Below, piece after piece: positions 26,895-36,363 of a stretch of DNA of 45,068 nucleotides. Origin of the DNA: Massilia horti (GTDB taxonomy: Bacteria > Pseudomonadota > Gammaproteobacteria > Burkholderiales > Burkholderiaceae_D). The notes beneath the pieces are model-generated. The model ran no database searches and was not told the origin of the DNA. It worked only from the letters and a program-made list of their open reading frames with translations. The position numbers were made by a program, and so were the translations under genes. The stretch is taken from NCBI RefSeq assembly GCF_004614195.1, contig NZ_SPUM01000130.1, positions 1 through 45,068 on the forward strand, in the 5' to 3' direction. Position 1 is the first letter of the stretch. Each line of letters begins with the position of its first letter.

Positions 26895-28108
26895 TGGCCT
26901 TCCAGATTCCCTTCAAGTTTTCCGGATCGTCGAGCGATGCCGCCGCGGCAGGCAGCCGTCCGTCGCGCATGATGGAATACGACCAGCCGCTGGTGTGGGT
27001 GGTGCTGCTGTTGATGCTGCTCGGGATGGTGATGGTCTACTCGGCCTCCATCGCGCTGCATGATTCGCCCAAGTTCTCCTGGCTGGGCAACAAGTCCGAC
27101 TACTTCCTGACGCGCCAGGCGCTGTTCATTGCCGTCTCGATGGTGGCTGCGATGGTGGTGTTCCGGATCCCGATCGCCACCTGGCAGCGTCTTGCGCCCC
27201 TGATGTTCGTCGCGACCCTGTTCCTGCTGGTGCTGGTCCTTGTGCCCGGCATTGGCGTGTCGGTGAACGGATCGCGCCGCTGGCTGTCACTGAAGGTGTT
27301 CAACCTGCAGCCATCGGAGATCATGAAGATCGTGGCCGTGTTGTACGCGGCCGACTTCACGGTTCGCAAGCAGCAGTACATGCACAAGCTGACCAAAGGC
27401 TTCATGCCGATGGCCGCTGCAATGGGTGTGGTCGGCATGCTGCTGCTGCTCGAGCCCGACCTGGGCGCGTTCGGCGTGATCGTCTGCATCGCCATGGGCA
27501 TCCTGTTCCTCGGCGGATTCAACATGATTTGGTTCGGCGGCATCGGCGCGGTGCTGGTGCTGGTGTTCACCTCGATCATCGCGCTCTCGCCGTTCCGCCG
27601 CGCGCGCATGTTCGCGTACCTGAATCCCTGGGAAGAGGGCAATGCGCTGGACAAGGCCTACCAGCTGACCCACTCGCTGATCGCCTTCGGCCGTGGCGAA
27701 ATCTTCGGCGTCGGCCTTGGCGGCAGCGTCGAAAAGCTGCATTACCTGCCGGAGGCACACACCGACTTCCTGATGGCCGTGATCGGCGAGGAGCTGGGCC
27801 TGGCCGGCGTGCTGGTCGTGATCGCGATGTTCTATTGGCTGGTCAAGCGCGCGTTCGACATCGGCCGCCAGGCGATCGCGCTCGACCAGACCTTTGCCGG
27901 CCTGGCCGCCAAGGGCATCGGCATCTGGATCGGCGTGCAGACCTTCATCAATATGGGCGTGAACCTGGGCCTGCTGCCGACCAAGGGGCTGACCCTGCCC
28001 CTGATGAGCTACGGCGGATCGGGCGTGCTGTTCAACTGCGTGGGTCTGGCGATCCTGCTGCGGATCGACTATGAAAACCGCGTGCGGATGCGGGGAGGAC
28101 GCCAATGA
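26894..28108 (+). CDS. ftsW: Septal peptidoglycan glycosyltransferase FtsW
   Basis: The 404-residue SEDS-family membrane protein polymerises lipid II at the septum together with FtsI. A cytoplasmic N-terminal stretch of about 35 residues is followed by roughly ten helices. SEDS hallmarks are [31 protein letters not shown], the [16 protein letters not shown] loop and the C-terminal PLMSYGGSG. The ATG at 26894 overlaps the murD stop (TGATG), and upstream in-frame sequence lies within murD, so it is not coding here. Confidence 0.97.
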   Translation: MAFQIPFKFSGSSSDAAAAGSRPSRMMEYDQPLVWVVLLLMLLGMVMVYSASIALHDSPKFSWLGNKSDYFLTRQALFIAVSMVAAMVVFRIPIATWQRLAPLMFVATLFLLVLVLVPGIGVSVNGSRRWLSLKVFNLQPSEIMKIVAVLYAADFTVRKQQYMHKLTKGFMPMAAAMGVVGMLLLLEPDLGAFGVIVCIAMGILFLGGFNMIWFGGIGAVLVLVFTSIIALSPFRRARMFAYLNPWEEGNALDKAYQLTHSLIAFGRGEIFGVGLGGSVEKLHYLPEAHTDFLMAVIGEELGLAGVLVVIAMFYWLVKRAFDIGRQAIALDQTFAGLAAKGIGIWIGVQTFINMGVNLGLLPTKGLTLPLMSYGGSGVLFNCVGLAILLRIDYENRVRMRGGRQ

Positions 28109-29187
28109 AAAAGCTGATGATCATGGCGGCCGGAACCGGTGGCCACATTTTCCCCGGCATCGCGATCGCCCAGACCATGCGCGAGCGCGGCTGGGAAGTC
28201 ACCTGGCTGGGCACCACGCACGGCATGGAGCGCGACATCGTGCCCAGGCACGACATTGCGATGGACCTGATCGATTTTTCCGGCCTGCGCGGCAAGGGGC
28301 TCAAGCACAGCGTCTCCGGCGCGTTCAAGCTGGTGGCCAGCTTTGCCAGCTGCCGGCGTTACCTCAAGCTGCGCAAGCCGGACGTGGTGCTGGGCATGGG
28401 CGGTTACGTTACCGTGCCGGGCGGCGCCATGGCGCGCATGGCCGGCGTGCCGCTGGCGCTGGTGAACGCCGACGCCGCGCTGCTCCTGTCGAACAAGACC
28501 CTGACGCCGCTCGCGCAGCGGGTGCTGTTCGGCTTCCCGGCCGATTTCGGCAGCGCTGCCGGCAAGGCGGTCGTGACCGGCAACCCGGTGCGCAAGGAGA
28601 TCCTCGAGATCGCGCCCGCCGGGCATCGCTTCGCCAGCCGCACCGGCCCCCTGAACCTGCTGGTGGTCGGCGGCAGCCTTGGCGCCAAGGCCCTGAACGA
28701 CAACGTGCCCAAGGCGCTGGCGCTGATTCCGGAGGGGCTGCGTCCGGTGGTCACCCACCAGTCGGGCAAAAAGAACATCGACGCGCTGCGCGAGGCATAT
28801 GCCGCCGCGGGCGTGAAGGCCAACGTGGTCCCTTTTATTGACGACATGGCCGCCGAATACGCCAATGCCGACCTGGTGATCTGCCGCGCCGGCGCCATCA
28901 CCGTGTCCGAGCTGACCGCGGCCGGGGTGGCCAGCGTGCTGGTGCCGTTCGTGGCCAGCACCACCAGCCACCAGCGCGACAACGCCACCTGGATGGCGGG
29001 GCAGAAGGCGGCGATCCACCTGCCGCAGGGCGAACTGGATCCGCAGCGGCTGGCCAGCCTGCTGCAGTCGACCACGCGCGAGGAGTGCCTTCGCATGGCG
29101 GAGGCGGCGCGCACGGCCGGCAGGATGGACGCGAACGAGGCAATCGCGAATCAACTCGAACAACTGGCAGCAGATAAGAGCCGATGA
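28105..29187 (+). CDS. murG: Lipid II synthase MurG (GlcNAc transferase)
   Basis: The 360-residue GT28 enzyme transfers GlcNAc from UDP-GlcNAc to lipid I at the inner face of the membrane. The N-terminal glycine loop GTGGH (10-14), [11 protein letters not shown], the [14 protein letters not shown] linker and the sugar-nucleotide site [15 protein letters not shown] are intact. It overlaps ftsW and murC by 4 nt each. Confidence 0.97.
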   Translation: MKKLMIMAAGTGGHIFPGIAIAQTMRERGWEVTWLGTTHGMERDIVPRHDIAMDLIDFSGLRGKGLKHSVSGAFKLVASFASCRRYLKLRKPDVVLGMGGYVTVPGGAMARMAGVPLALVNADAALLLSNKTLTPLAQRVLFGFPADFGSAAGKAVVTGNPVRKEILEIAPAGHRFASRTGPLNLLVVGGSLGAKALNDNVPKALALIPEGLRPVVTHQSGKKNIDALREAYAAAGVKANVVPFIDDMAAEYANADLVICRAGAITVSELTAAGVASVLVPFVASTTSHQRDNATWMAGQKAAIHLPQGELDPQRLASLLQSTTREECLRMAEAARTAGRMDANEAIANQLEQLAADKSR

Positions 29188-30581
29188 AGCACAAGATCAA
29201 ACACATCCATTTCGTCGGCATCGGCGGCAGCGGCATGAGCGGCATCGCCGAGGTGCTGCTCAATCTCGGCTACAAGGTGTCGGGCTCTGACCTGTCCAGC
29301 AATCCGGCCAGCCAGCGCCTGGCGGAGCTGGGCGCGCGCGTGCAGCTTGGCCACGCCGCCGAGAACGTCATCGGCGCCGACGCGGTCGTGACCTCGACCG
29401 CGGTGCACGAATCGAATCCGGAAGTGATGGCGGCGCGTGCCGCCCAGGTGCCGGTGGTGCCGCGCGCGATCATGCTCGGCGAACTGATGCGCCTAAAGCG
29501 CGGCATCGCGATCGCTGGCACCCACGGCAAGACCACCACCACCAGCCTCGTCGCGTCGGTGCTGGCCCAGGGCGGGCTCGATCCGACCTTCGTCATCGGT
29601 GGGCGCCTGAACAGCGCGGGCGCCAACGCCAAGCTGGGCTCGGGCGAATACATCGTGGCCGAGGCCGACGAGTCGGACGCCTCGTTCCTGAACCTGTCGC
29701 CGATGATCGAGGTGATCACCAACATCGACGCCGACCACATGGAGACCTACGAGCACGACTTCGAAAAGCTCAAGGCCGCCTTTGTGCACTTCACGCACCG
29801 CCTGCCGTTCTACGGCCGCGCGATGCTGTGCATCGACGACCGCCACGTGCGCGCGATCCTGCCGCAGGTGACCAAGCCGGTGACCACCTACGGTTTTTCC
29901 GAGGACGCCCAGGTGCGCGCGCTCGACGCCCACGCCAGCGGCGTGCAGATGAAGTTCACGGTGCGCCAGGAGGGCTACCCGGACACCAGGTTCGTGCTCA
30001 ACCAGCCCGGCATGCACAACGTTCTCAACGCCTGCTCGGCGATCGCGATCGCGCGCGAGATCGGCATTCCCGACAGCGCCACCGCGCAGGGCCTGGCCGA
30101 ATTTCGCGGCGTCGGCCGCCGCTTCACCCGTTATGGCGAGGTGGCTTTGCCGAACGGCGGCAGCTTTACCCTGGTCGACGATTTCGGCCATCACCCGGTC
30201 GAAACCTCGGTCACGCTGGCAGCGGCACGCGCCGCCTATCCGGGCCGGCGCCTGGTGCTGGCGTTCCAGCCGCACCGCTATAGCCGTACACGCGACCTGT
30301 TCGAGGACTTCGTCAAGGTCCTGGCCACGCCCGACGTGCTGCTGCTGGCCGACGTGTACGCCGCCGGTGAAGCGCCGATCGTGGCCGCCGACGGCCGTGC
30401 GCTGGCGCGCGCGCTGCGCGCAGGCGGCAAGACAGAACCGATTTTCGTGGAGGCGATCGGCGACATGCCGGCCGCGATCCTGGAGGTGGCGCGCGACGGC
30501 GACGTCGTGCTCACCATGGGCGCAGGCTCGATCAGCGGCGTCCCCAACCAACTGATTTCTCATGCAAAGGCTTCATCGTGA
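29184..30581 (+). CDS. murC: UDP-N-acetylmuramate:L-alanine ligase MurC
   Basis: The 465-residue ligase adds L-alanine to UDP-MurNAc, the first peptide step. The [14 protein letters not shown] loop (12-25), ATP loop GTHGKTTT (112-119), [20 protein letters not shown] and the C-terminal DDFGHHPVE and QPHRYSRT motifs are conserved. It overlaps murG and ddl by 4 nt. No murB lies between murC and ddl, in contrast to several other bacterial dcw clusters. Confidence 0.97.
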   Translation: MKHKIKHIHFVGIGGSGMSGIAEVLLNLGYKVSGSDLSSNPASQRLAELGARVQLGHAAENVIGADAVVTSTAVHESNPEVMAARAAQVPVVPRAIMLGELMRLKRGIAIAGTHGKTTTTSLVASVLAQGGLDPTFVIGGRLNSAGANAKLGSGEYIVAEADESDASFLNLSPMIEVITNIDADHMETYEHDFEKLKAAFVHFTHRLPFYGRAMLCIDDRHVRAILPQVTKPVTTYGFSEDAQVRALDAHASGVQMKFTVRQEGYPDTRFVLNQPGMHNVLNACSAIAIAREIGIPDSATAQGLAEFRGVGRRFTRYGEVALPNGGSFTLVDDFGHHPVETSVTLAAARAAYPGRRLVLAFQPHRYSRTRDLFEDFVKVLATPDVLLLADVYAAGEAPIVAADGRALARALRAGGKTEPIFVEAIGDMPAAILEVARDGDVVLTMGAGSISGVPNQLISHAKASS

Positions 30582-31549
30582 GTACTCTTTCTTCAACTGA
30601 CGCAGCCGCATTCGGCAAGGTTGGCGTGCTGTTCGGCGGCCGCTCCGCCGAGCGCGATATCTCGATCATGTCCGGCACGGGCGTGCTCAATGCGCTCAAG
30701 AGCCATGGCATCGATGCGCACCCGTTCGATCCGGGCACGCAGTCGCTGGCCGAACTGGAGGCGGCAAGATTCGACCGCGTGTTCATCGCGCTGCACGGCC
30801 GCTACGGCGAGGACGGCAGCCTGCAGGGCGCGCTCGAACTGCTCGGCATTGCCTACACCGGCAGCGGCGTGATGGCGTCGAGTATCGCGATGGACAAGAT
30901 CACCACCAAGAAGATCTGGCTGGCGCAGGGCCTGCCCACGCCAAGGTACGCGACCATCGAACCGGGCGTCACTGACCTGGACAAGGTCGCGTCTGAACTC
31001 GGCCTGCCGCTGATCGTCAAGCCGCCGCTGGAAGGTTCGACCATCGGCATCACCAAGGTCACCAAGGCCGAGGACCTGAAGGCCGCGGTCGACGTGGCCA
31101 CCGGCTTTGACAAGGTGGTGCTGGCCGAGGAATTCGTGACCGGTCGCGAGTTGACGGTCACCGTGCTGGGGCAGGGCGAGAATGCGCGCGCGCTGCCGAT
31201 CGTGGAGATCGTGGCCCCGGAGGGCAACTACGACTACAACAACAAGTACTTCACCGACGACACCAAGTACCACTGCCCGGCGACGCTGGACGCGGCGATC
31301 ACGGCCGAGATCGAGCGTATCGCCGTCGAGGCCTACAACGCGATCGGCTGCGAGGGCTGGGCGCGGGTCGATGTGCTGCTGCGCGAATCGGATAACCGCC
31401 CGTTCCTGCTCGAGGTGAACACCTCGCCGGGCATGACCGGCCATTCGCTGGTGCCGATGGCCGCGCGCGCGATCGGCATGAGCTACGAGGACCTGTGCGT
31501 CGAGATCCTGCGCTCGGCGCGCCTGAAAATTGGACAGGCACGGGGATAA
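30578..31549 (+). CDS. ddl: D-alanine:D-alanine ligase
   Basis: The 323-residue ATP-grasp enzyme makes the D-Ala-D-Ala dipeptide used by MurF. The [15 protein letters not shown]-terminal motif, [12 protein letters not shown], the [16 protein letters not shown]-binding segment, [11 protein letters not shown] and the metal-binding [17 protein letters not shown] are visible. It starts with GTG in a GTGA overlap with the murC stop. Its length and position match the DdlB type. Confidence 0.96.
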   Translation: MSTLSSTDAAAFGKVGVLFGGRSAERDISIMSGTGVLNALKSHGIDAHPFDPGTQSLAELEAARFDRVFIALHGRYGEDGSLQGALELLGIAYTGSGVMASSIAMDKITTKKIWLAQGLPTPRYATIEPGVTDLDKVASELGLPLIVKPPLEGSTIGITKVTKAEDLKAAVDVATGFDKVVLAEEFVTGRELTVTVLGQGENARALPIVEIVAPEGNYDYNNKYFTDDTKYHCPATLDAAITAEIERIAVEAYNAIGCEGWARVDVLLRESDNRPFLLEVNTSPGMTGHSLVPMAARAIGMSYEDLCVEILRSARLKIGQARG

Positions 31550-31555
31550 AGAAGA

Positions 31556-32371
31556 ATGTGGCACGACGTCCGAACCCTGAATGCGACCGCCAGCGGCCTG
31601 ACCGCGCTGGTGCTGCTCGCCTGCGTGGTGTCAGGCGTGTGGTGGGTTTCGCAGCTGCCGATGTTCACGCTGCGCCGGGTGACGGTGGAGAGCATGTATG
31701 GCATCGGCCTGCAGCACGTGAACGAGCTCACGGTGCGTAACAGCGTGCTCGGGAAAATCAAGGGCAACTTCTTCACCGCGAACCTGGAGCAGGTGCGCAC
31801 CACGTTCGAGGCGGTGCCGTGGGTGCGCCGCGCGACCGTGCGGCGCGAGTGGCCGAACCAGCTGATCGTCTCGGTCGAGGAACACGAGGCGCTGGGCACC
31901 TGGGGCGAGGACGGCCGCCTGCTGTCGGTGAAGGGGGATGTATTCACCGCCAACGTGGCCGAGGCCGACGATGACCACGAGCTGCCGGAGTTCGACGGTC
32001 CGCCCGGCAGCGAAAAGGAAGTGCTGGCATGCTTTTCCGAGCTGCGCAAATGGTTCGCGCCGGTCAAGCTGGTGCCCGAGTCGCTCAGCCTGTCGAACCG
32101 CTATGCGTGGACGGTCCGGCTTTCCAACGGCATGAGCGTGGCGCTCGGCCGCGAGCACGACCCGAGCATGCTCAAGGCGCGCGTGGAACGGCTGGTCGGC
32201 GTCTACCCGCAACTGGTGGCGCGGCTGCAGGAAGGGCATATCGACACCATCGACATGCGCTATCCGAGCGGACTGGCGCTGGCGTCGAGCGCCCTGTTGG
32301 TGCCGGAAGACGCGAACAAGCCGGTGAAGGCTGCCAAAAAACCAAAACTTAAAACAACCAAGCATACATAA
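31556..32371 (+). CDS. ftsQ: Cell-division protein FtsQ
   Basis: The 271-residue bitopic protein recruits FtsL/FtsB to the septum. A short cytoplasmic tail precedes a membrane helix at about 14-36. A POTRA domain follows (LPMFTLRRVTVESM..., through [30 protein letters not shown]), then the conserved beta domain with VKLVPESLSLSNRYAWTVRLSNG. The C terminus is Lys-rich. It begins 6 nt after ddl and ends 16 nt before ftsA. Confidence 0.95.
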   Translation: MWHDVRTLNATASGLTALVLLACVVSGVWWVSQLPMFTLRRVTVESMYGIGLQHVNELTVRNSVLGKIKGNFFTANLEQVRTTFEAVPWVRRATVRREWPNQLIVSVEEHEALGTWGEDGRLLSVKGDVFTANVAEADDDHELPEFDGPPGSEKEVLACFSELRKWFAPVKLVPESLSLSNRYAWTVRLSNGMSVALGREHDPSMLKARVERLVGVYPQLVARLQEGHIDTIDMRYPSGLALASSALLVPEDANKPVKAAKKPKLKTTKHT

Positions 32372-32387
32372 CAGCAGGCATACAGCA

Positions 32388-33620
32388 ATGACAAAAGACG
32401 CGAAAAACCTGATCGTCGGCCTCGACATCGGCACCTCCAAGGTGGTGGCGGTGGTGGCCGAGGTGATGCCCGACGGACGCCACGAGGTGATCGGGCTCGG
32501 TCAGCACGAGTCGAAAGGATTGAAGAAGGGCGTCGTCGTCAACATCGAGGCGACCGTCGAGTCGATCCAGCGCGCGCTCGAAGAAGCGGAGCTGATGGCC
32601 GACTGCAAAATCCGCAACGTGTATGCCGGTATCGCAGGAAGCCATATCCGCTCGTTCAATTCGAGCGGCATGGTCGCCATCAAGGACAAGGAAGTCACCG
32701 CCACCGACGTGGCGCGCGTGATCGAGACCGCCAAGGCGGTCAACATCCCGACCGACCAGCAACTGCTGCACACGGTGCCGCAGGAATTCATCGTCGACAA
32801 CCAGGAAGACGTGCGCGAGCCGATCGGCATGAGCGGCATCCGCCTCGAGGTGCGCGTGCACATTGTGACCGGCGCGGTGTCGGCGGTGCAGAACATCGTC
32901 AAGTGCGTGCGCCGCTGCGGCCTGGAGGTATCGGACCTGATCCTGCAGCCGATGGCCTCGGCCGACGCGGTGCTCACCAGCGATGAGAAGGAACTGGGCG
33001 TGGTGCTGATCGACATTGGCGGCGGCACCACCGACATCGCGGTCTTCTCCGACGGCGCGATCCGCCACACGGCGGTGATCCCGATCGCCGGCGACCAGAT
33101 CACCAGCGACATCGCGATGGCGCTGCGCACCCCGACCGGCGAGGCAGAGGAAATCAAACTGCGCTACGGCGTGGCCAAGCAGGTGCTGGCCGACCCGGGC
33201 GAATCGCTCGAAGTGCCGGGACTGGGCGACCGCGGCCCGCGCTCGCTGTCGCGCCAGGCGCTGGCGGCGGTGATCGAGCCGCGCGTGGAGGAGCTGTTCG
33301 CACTGGCGCTGCAGGTGGTGCGCGAGTCCGGTTACGAGGGCGTGCTCTCGTCGGGCATCGTGCTCACCGGCGGCTCGTCGATGATGCCGGGGATGATCGA
33401 GATGGCCGAGGACATCTTCCTCAAGCCGGCGCGCCTGGGCACGCCGGACTACCGCGGCCAGCTGGCCGACGTGGTGCGCAGCCCGCGCTACGCGACCGTG
33501 CTCGGCCTGCTGCTGGAAGCGAAAAAGCAGTACCTGCGCGGACACATCGTCACGCGCCAGGACGGTTCGGTGAAGGCGGTCTGGCAGCGAATGAAGGAAT
33601 GGTTCCTGGGGAATTTTTAA
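32388..33620 (+). CDS. ftsA: Cell-division protein FtsA
   Basis: The 410-residue actin-like ATPase tethers FtsZ filaments to the membrane. The phosphate-1 loop VGLDIGTSKV, the 1C subdomain (about 85-165), phosphate-2 DIGGGTTDIAVF and the adenosine loop LTGGSSMMPGM are present. The C-terminal amphipathic membrane-targeting helix is visible as VWQRMKEWFLGNF at the extreme end. It is followed by about 200 nt of structured leader before ftsZ. Confidence 0.97.
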   Translation: MTKDAKNLIVGLDIGTSKVVAVVAEVMPDGRHEVIGLGQHESKGLKKGVVVNIEATVESIQRALEEAELMADCKIRNVYAGIAGSHIRSFNSSGMVAIKDKEVTATDVARVIETAKAVNIPTDQQLLHTVPQEFIVDNQEDVREPIGMSGIRLEVRVHIVTGAVSAVQNIVKCVRRCGLEVSDLILQPMASADAVLTSDEKELGVVLIDIGGGTTDIAVFSDGAIRHTAVIPIAGDQITSDIAMALRTPTGEAEEIKLRYGVAKQVLADPGESLEVPGLGDRGPRSLSRQALAAVIEPRVEELFALALQVVRESGYEGVLSSGIVLTGGSSMMPGMIEMAEDIFLKPARLGTPDYRGQLADVVRSPRYATVLGLLLEAKKQYLRGHIVTRQDGSVKAVWQRMKEWFLGNF

Positions 33621-33622
33621 AA

Positions 33623-33675
33623 GCAGTCCGCGGCCTTGACGCCGTTCCCGTCCGGGGACGGCATGCGGGGACTGC
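33623..33675 (+). promoter_or_regulatory. Nested stem-loops just after ftsA
   Basis: The inner stem pairs GCCGTTCCC (33641-33649) with GGGGACGGC (33654-33662) around the loop GTCC, with one G-U pair in RNA. The outer arms GCAGTCC (33623-33629) and GGACTGC (33669-33675) are perfect. It begins 2 nt after the ftsA stop codon. No U-tract follows, so it more likely affects mRNA processing or partial read-through than full termination. Confidence 0.55.
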
Positions 33676-33743
33676 GGGGAATGGTTGGTTGTAGTTCGGT
33701 TGGCAGTTCTTGGATCAAGCACACAGTCGTTTTTGAGTACAAC

Positions 33744-33801
33744 GCAGTTTCCAATCGCCAGGCCTGATAGCGATTTATGAGGTCTAGCGCTTGGAAACGG
33801 C
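33744..33801 (+). promoter_or_regulatory. Inverted repeat in the ftsZ leader
   Basis: GCAGTTTCCAATCGC (33744-33758) and GCGCTTGGAAACGGC (33787-33801) are inverted copies at 13 of 15 positions. A competing short pairing AATCGC/GCGATT (33753-33758 with 33770-33775) shares the left arm, so two folds are possible. It ends 23 nt before the ftsZ start codon. A protein operator is an alternative reading. Confidence 0.5.
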
Positions 33802-33824
33802 ACTTTGATATTAGGAGTTTCATC

Positions 33825-35021
33825 ATGGATTTCGATATGGTCGATAATGCAGCACTGGGAACCGTGATCAAGGTCGTCGGGGTCGGCGGCGCTGGTGGCA
33901 ACGCGGTACAGCACATGATCAACAAGGGTGTATCGGGCGTGGAGTTCATCGCCGCCAACACCGACGCACAAGCGCTGGCCGCATCGACCGCGGACAACAT
34001 CATCCAGATCGGCGAAACCGGTCTGGGCGCGGGCATGCGTCCGGAGATCGGCCGCCAGCTGGCCGAGCAGACCCGTTCGCGCATCGAAGACGCGCTGCGT
34101 GGCGCGCACATGGTGTTCATCGCCGCCGGCATGGGTGGCGGCACCGGCACCGGCGCCGCGCCGATCGTGGCCGAAGTGGCCAAGACCATGGGCGCGCTGA
34201 CTGTGGCGGTGGTGTCCAAGCCGTTCTCGTACGAAGGCCAGAAGTGCATGGACATCGCCGAAGACGGACTGGAAGAACTGTCCAAGCACGTCGATTCCCT
34301 GATCATCATCCTCAACGAAAAGCTGGAAGAGATCTACGAAGACGAATCGATGCTCGACTGGATGAAGCATGCGGACGACGTGCTCAACAACGCGGTGGCC
34401 GGCATCGCCGAGATCATCAACGTGCCGGGTCACATTAACGTCGACTTCAACGACGTCAAGACCATCATGAGCGAGCAGGGCAAGGCCATGATGGGCACCG
34501 CGACCGCGTCGGGCGTGGACCGTGCGCGCATCGCGGCCGAGCAGGCGATCGCCTCGCCGCTGCTCGACGGGATCGACCTGTCGGGCGCGCGCGGCGTGCT
34601 GGTCAACGTGACCGCGAGCCGCAGCCTGAAGGGTAAGGAAGTCAAGGAAGTGATGGCCGCCGTGCGTGCCTTCGCCGCTCCGGACGCCGCCATCGCCCAG
34701 GGCATCGCCTACGAAGACTCGATGGGCGACGAGCTGCGCGTGACGGTGGTGGCCACCGGCCTGGGCAAGAACAAGAAGATCCAGCTGGTGCAGCCGCAGC
34801 AGATGCTGCGCACCGGTACCTACAACACCCCGGTGATGTCCGCCGGCGCCGGCCTGGGTAACGGCCTGTCGGTGGGAGCGGCCACCGGCGACGCGATGGG
34901 CGGCATGAAGCAGCCGGCCGTGTGGCGCCGCGAGCAGGCATCGGAGCAGGTGCAGGCGATGCAGCGCAACGGTGTTGAGACCTACGACATTCCGGCTTTC
35001 CTGCGCAAGCAAGCTGACTGA
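33825..35021 (+). CDS. ftsZ: Cell-division GTPase FtsZ
   Basis: The 398-residue tubulin homologue assembles the Z ring at the division site. The nucleotide loop VGGAGGNAV (19-27), tubulin signature GGGTGTGAAP (104-113), the T7 catalytic loop NVDFNDVK (near 203-210) and the C-terminal peptide DIPAFLRKQ that binds FtsA/ZipA-type partners are intact. The ATG at 33825 follows AGGAG; a longer frame starting at 33777 has no support. It closes the dcw cluster and is followed by a terminator. Confidence 0.98.
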   Translation: MDFDMVDNAALGTVIKVVGVGGAGGNAVQHMINKGVSGVEFIAANTDAQALAASTADNIIQIGETGLGAGMRPEIGRQLAEQTRSRIEDALRGAHMVFIAAGMGGGTGTGAAPIVAEVAKTMGALTVAVVSKPFSYEGQKCMDIAEDGLEELSKHVDSLIIILNEKLEEIYEDESMLDWMKHADDVLNNAVAGIAEIINVPGHINVDFNDVKTIMSEQGKAMMGTATASGVDRARIAAEQAIASPLLDGIDLSGARGVLVNVTASRSLKGKEVKEVMAAVRAFAAPDAAIAQGIAYEDSMGDELRVTVVATGLGKNKKIQLVQPQQMLRTGTYNTPVMSAGAGLGNGLSVGAATGDAMGGMKQPAVWRREQASEQVQAMQRNGVETYDIPAFLRKQAD

Positions 35022-35048
35022 TTTATCGGCGTTGCATCTTTACCGGGG

Positions 35049-35069
35049 CCGAGTGCCTCGGTTTTTTTT
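35049..35069 (+). terminator. Rho-independent terminator after ftsZ
   Basis: CCGAG, loop TGC and CTCGG are followed by eight T residues (35062-35069), 28 nt after the ftsZ stop. This is the likely end of the dcw transcript. Confidence 0.85.
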
Positions 35070-35252
35070 GTTCTTCACGGCGCGATCGCCACACCGCCTA
35101 CCCTCGGCTTTTCGAGGTAGCGAATTCTTATACCAAAGGGCTTGTGCACTTAGCCATTGCCGCTGGTTGCAATGGATTAACGGCAGTGATGAGAAGATGG
35201 AAGAGGGCCGCGAACATAAACGTGTCAACTAACTCTCGTTACCCAGCCTGAT

Positions 35253-35675
35253 ATGAAAATTAAGACCTTGTGTGTTGTTCTGCTCTTTTTTGCTACCTCT
35301 ACCCTCTATGCCGCGCAGGCGCCTTTGTTTCGCATGACATCCAATGCAGGACAGGCTGCCAACGGCAATCAGCCCAGCATGGTGTTTCAGGAGGTCGAAC
35401 GTAGCGAAACCTCATCGACTGTGGAAGCAGTGCAGACTTCCGGAAGCGTAGCGGCAAAATCTATGTTCCTGCTGAGCGGAAGTTGCGCGTTGATGAAGGA
35501 ACGAAAAAAAGAAGCTTTCAAGATCGAGCGGCTGTCCAAACAACCGATCCGCTTCATTGTTCGATTCGTGTCAGGCGAAAACATTGGCAATGAAGCGTTC
35601 GGCCAACCGATAGGCGAAGATGCCGTTATCCCCGCAGCCCGGTGCGATTTGATTCAATCAGTCTTGGCGCGGTAG
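35253..35675 (+). CDS. Small exported protein of unknown function
   Basis: The 140-residue protein is not recognised. A clear signal peptide (MKIKTLCVVLLFFATSTLYA) is probably cut before AQAPLF. The mature part has two Cys (SGSCALM and AARCDLI), which could form one disulfide. G+C content is lower than in the neighbours and codon bias is weaker, as in the exported protein at 9735-10265. The ribosome site is weak. It follows the ftsZ terminator by about 180 nt, so it has its own transcription. It may be a lineage-specific gene. Confidence 0.65.
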   Translation: MKIKTLCVVLLFFATSTLYAAQAPLFRMTSNAGQAANGNQPSMVFQEVERSETSSTVEAVQTSGSVAAKSMFLLSGSCALMKERKKEAFKIERLSKQPIRFIVRFVSGENIGNEAFGQPIGEDAVIPAARCDLIQSVLAR

Positions 35676-35775
35676 TTGCTGCGAGCTCTGGTCACTTCGG
35701 ATTTCTTTGCCTGCTCTGCACGCTTGCTCAGGATCGGGCATACTTGAGGGATTCACAAAAACCAGAGGAGTCACC

Positions 35776-36279
35776 ATGACCATCCAGATCGGCGATCGCC
35801 TGCCGGAAGGCACCCTGTCCGAATTCATCGAAACCGAAACCGCAGGCTGTTCGCTCGGCCCGAACACGTTCCAGGTCGCCGACTTGGTCAAGGGCAAGAA
35901 GATCGTGATCTTCGGCCTGCCCGGCGCCTTTACCCCGACCTGCTCCGCCCAGCACGTGCCGGGCTACGTCCAGCACTTCGATGAACTCAAGGCCAAGGGC
36001 GTGGACGAAATCTGGTGCGTGTCGGTCAACGACGCGTTCGTGATGGGCGCCTGGGGCCGCGATCAGAAAGCCACCGGCATCGTGCGCATGATGGCCGACG
36101 GTAACGCGACCTTCACCAAGGCGCTGGGCCTGGACGCCGACTTCTCCAAGTACGGCATGGGCACCCGCTCGCAGCGCTACTCTATGCTGGTCGAGGACGG
36201 CGTGGTCAAGCAGCTGAACGTGGAGCAGGGCGGCTTCGAGGTCTCGAGCGCCGAATATATGCTCAAACAACTGGGCTGA
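35776..36279 (+). CDS. Peroxiredoxin, Prx5 family
   Basis: The 167-residue thiol peroxidase reduces hydrogen peroxide and organic hydroperoxides. The catalytic motif PGAFTPTCS places the peroxidatic Cys at residue 56, with Thr53 and the later Arg in TRSQRYSM completing the active site. Other Cys are at 25 and 81 (IWCVSVND). None is clearly placed as a C-terminal resolving Cys, so it may work as a 1-Cys or glutathione/glutaredoxin-dependent enzyme. AGAGGAG fixes the ATG at 35776, not the in-frame ATG at 35707. A strong terminator follows. Confidence 0.92.
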   Translation: MTIQIGDRLPEGTLSEFIETETAGCSLGPNTFQVADLVKGKKIVIFGLPGAFTPTCSAQHVPGYVQHFDELKAKGVDEIWCVSVNDAFVMGAWGRDQKATGIVRMMADGNATFTKALGLDADFSKYGMGTRSQRYSMLVEDGVVKQLNVEQGGFEVSSAEYMLKQLG

Positions 36280-36299
36280 TCGACCGCAGCACAGAAAAC

Positions 36300-36328
36300 G
36301 ACGGCGCCGCGGCGCCGTCTTTTGTTTT
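36300..36328 (+). terminator. Rho-independent terminator after the peroxiredoxin gene
   Basis: GACGGCGCC (36300-36308) and GGCGCCGTC (36311-36319) form a perfect GC-rich stem, followed by TTTTGTTTT. It lies 20 nt after the stop codon. Confidence 0.88.
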
Positions 36329-36363
36329 AGCACGCGCGTTATGCATACGATGGGAACGGGGCA

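Noticed and set aside
32349..35012. Long open frame running opposite ftsA and ftsZ
   Set aside because: It is antisense to two essential, fully recognisable genes and crosses the intergenic region; no ribosome site or known domain.
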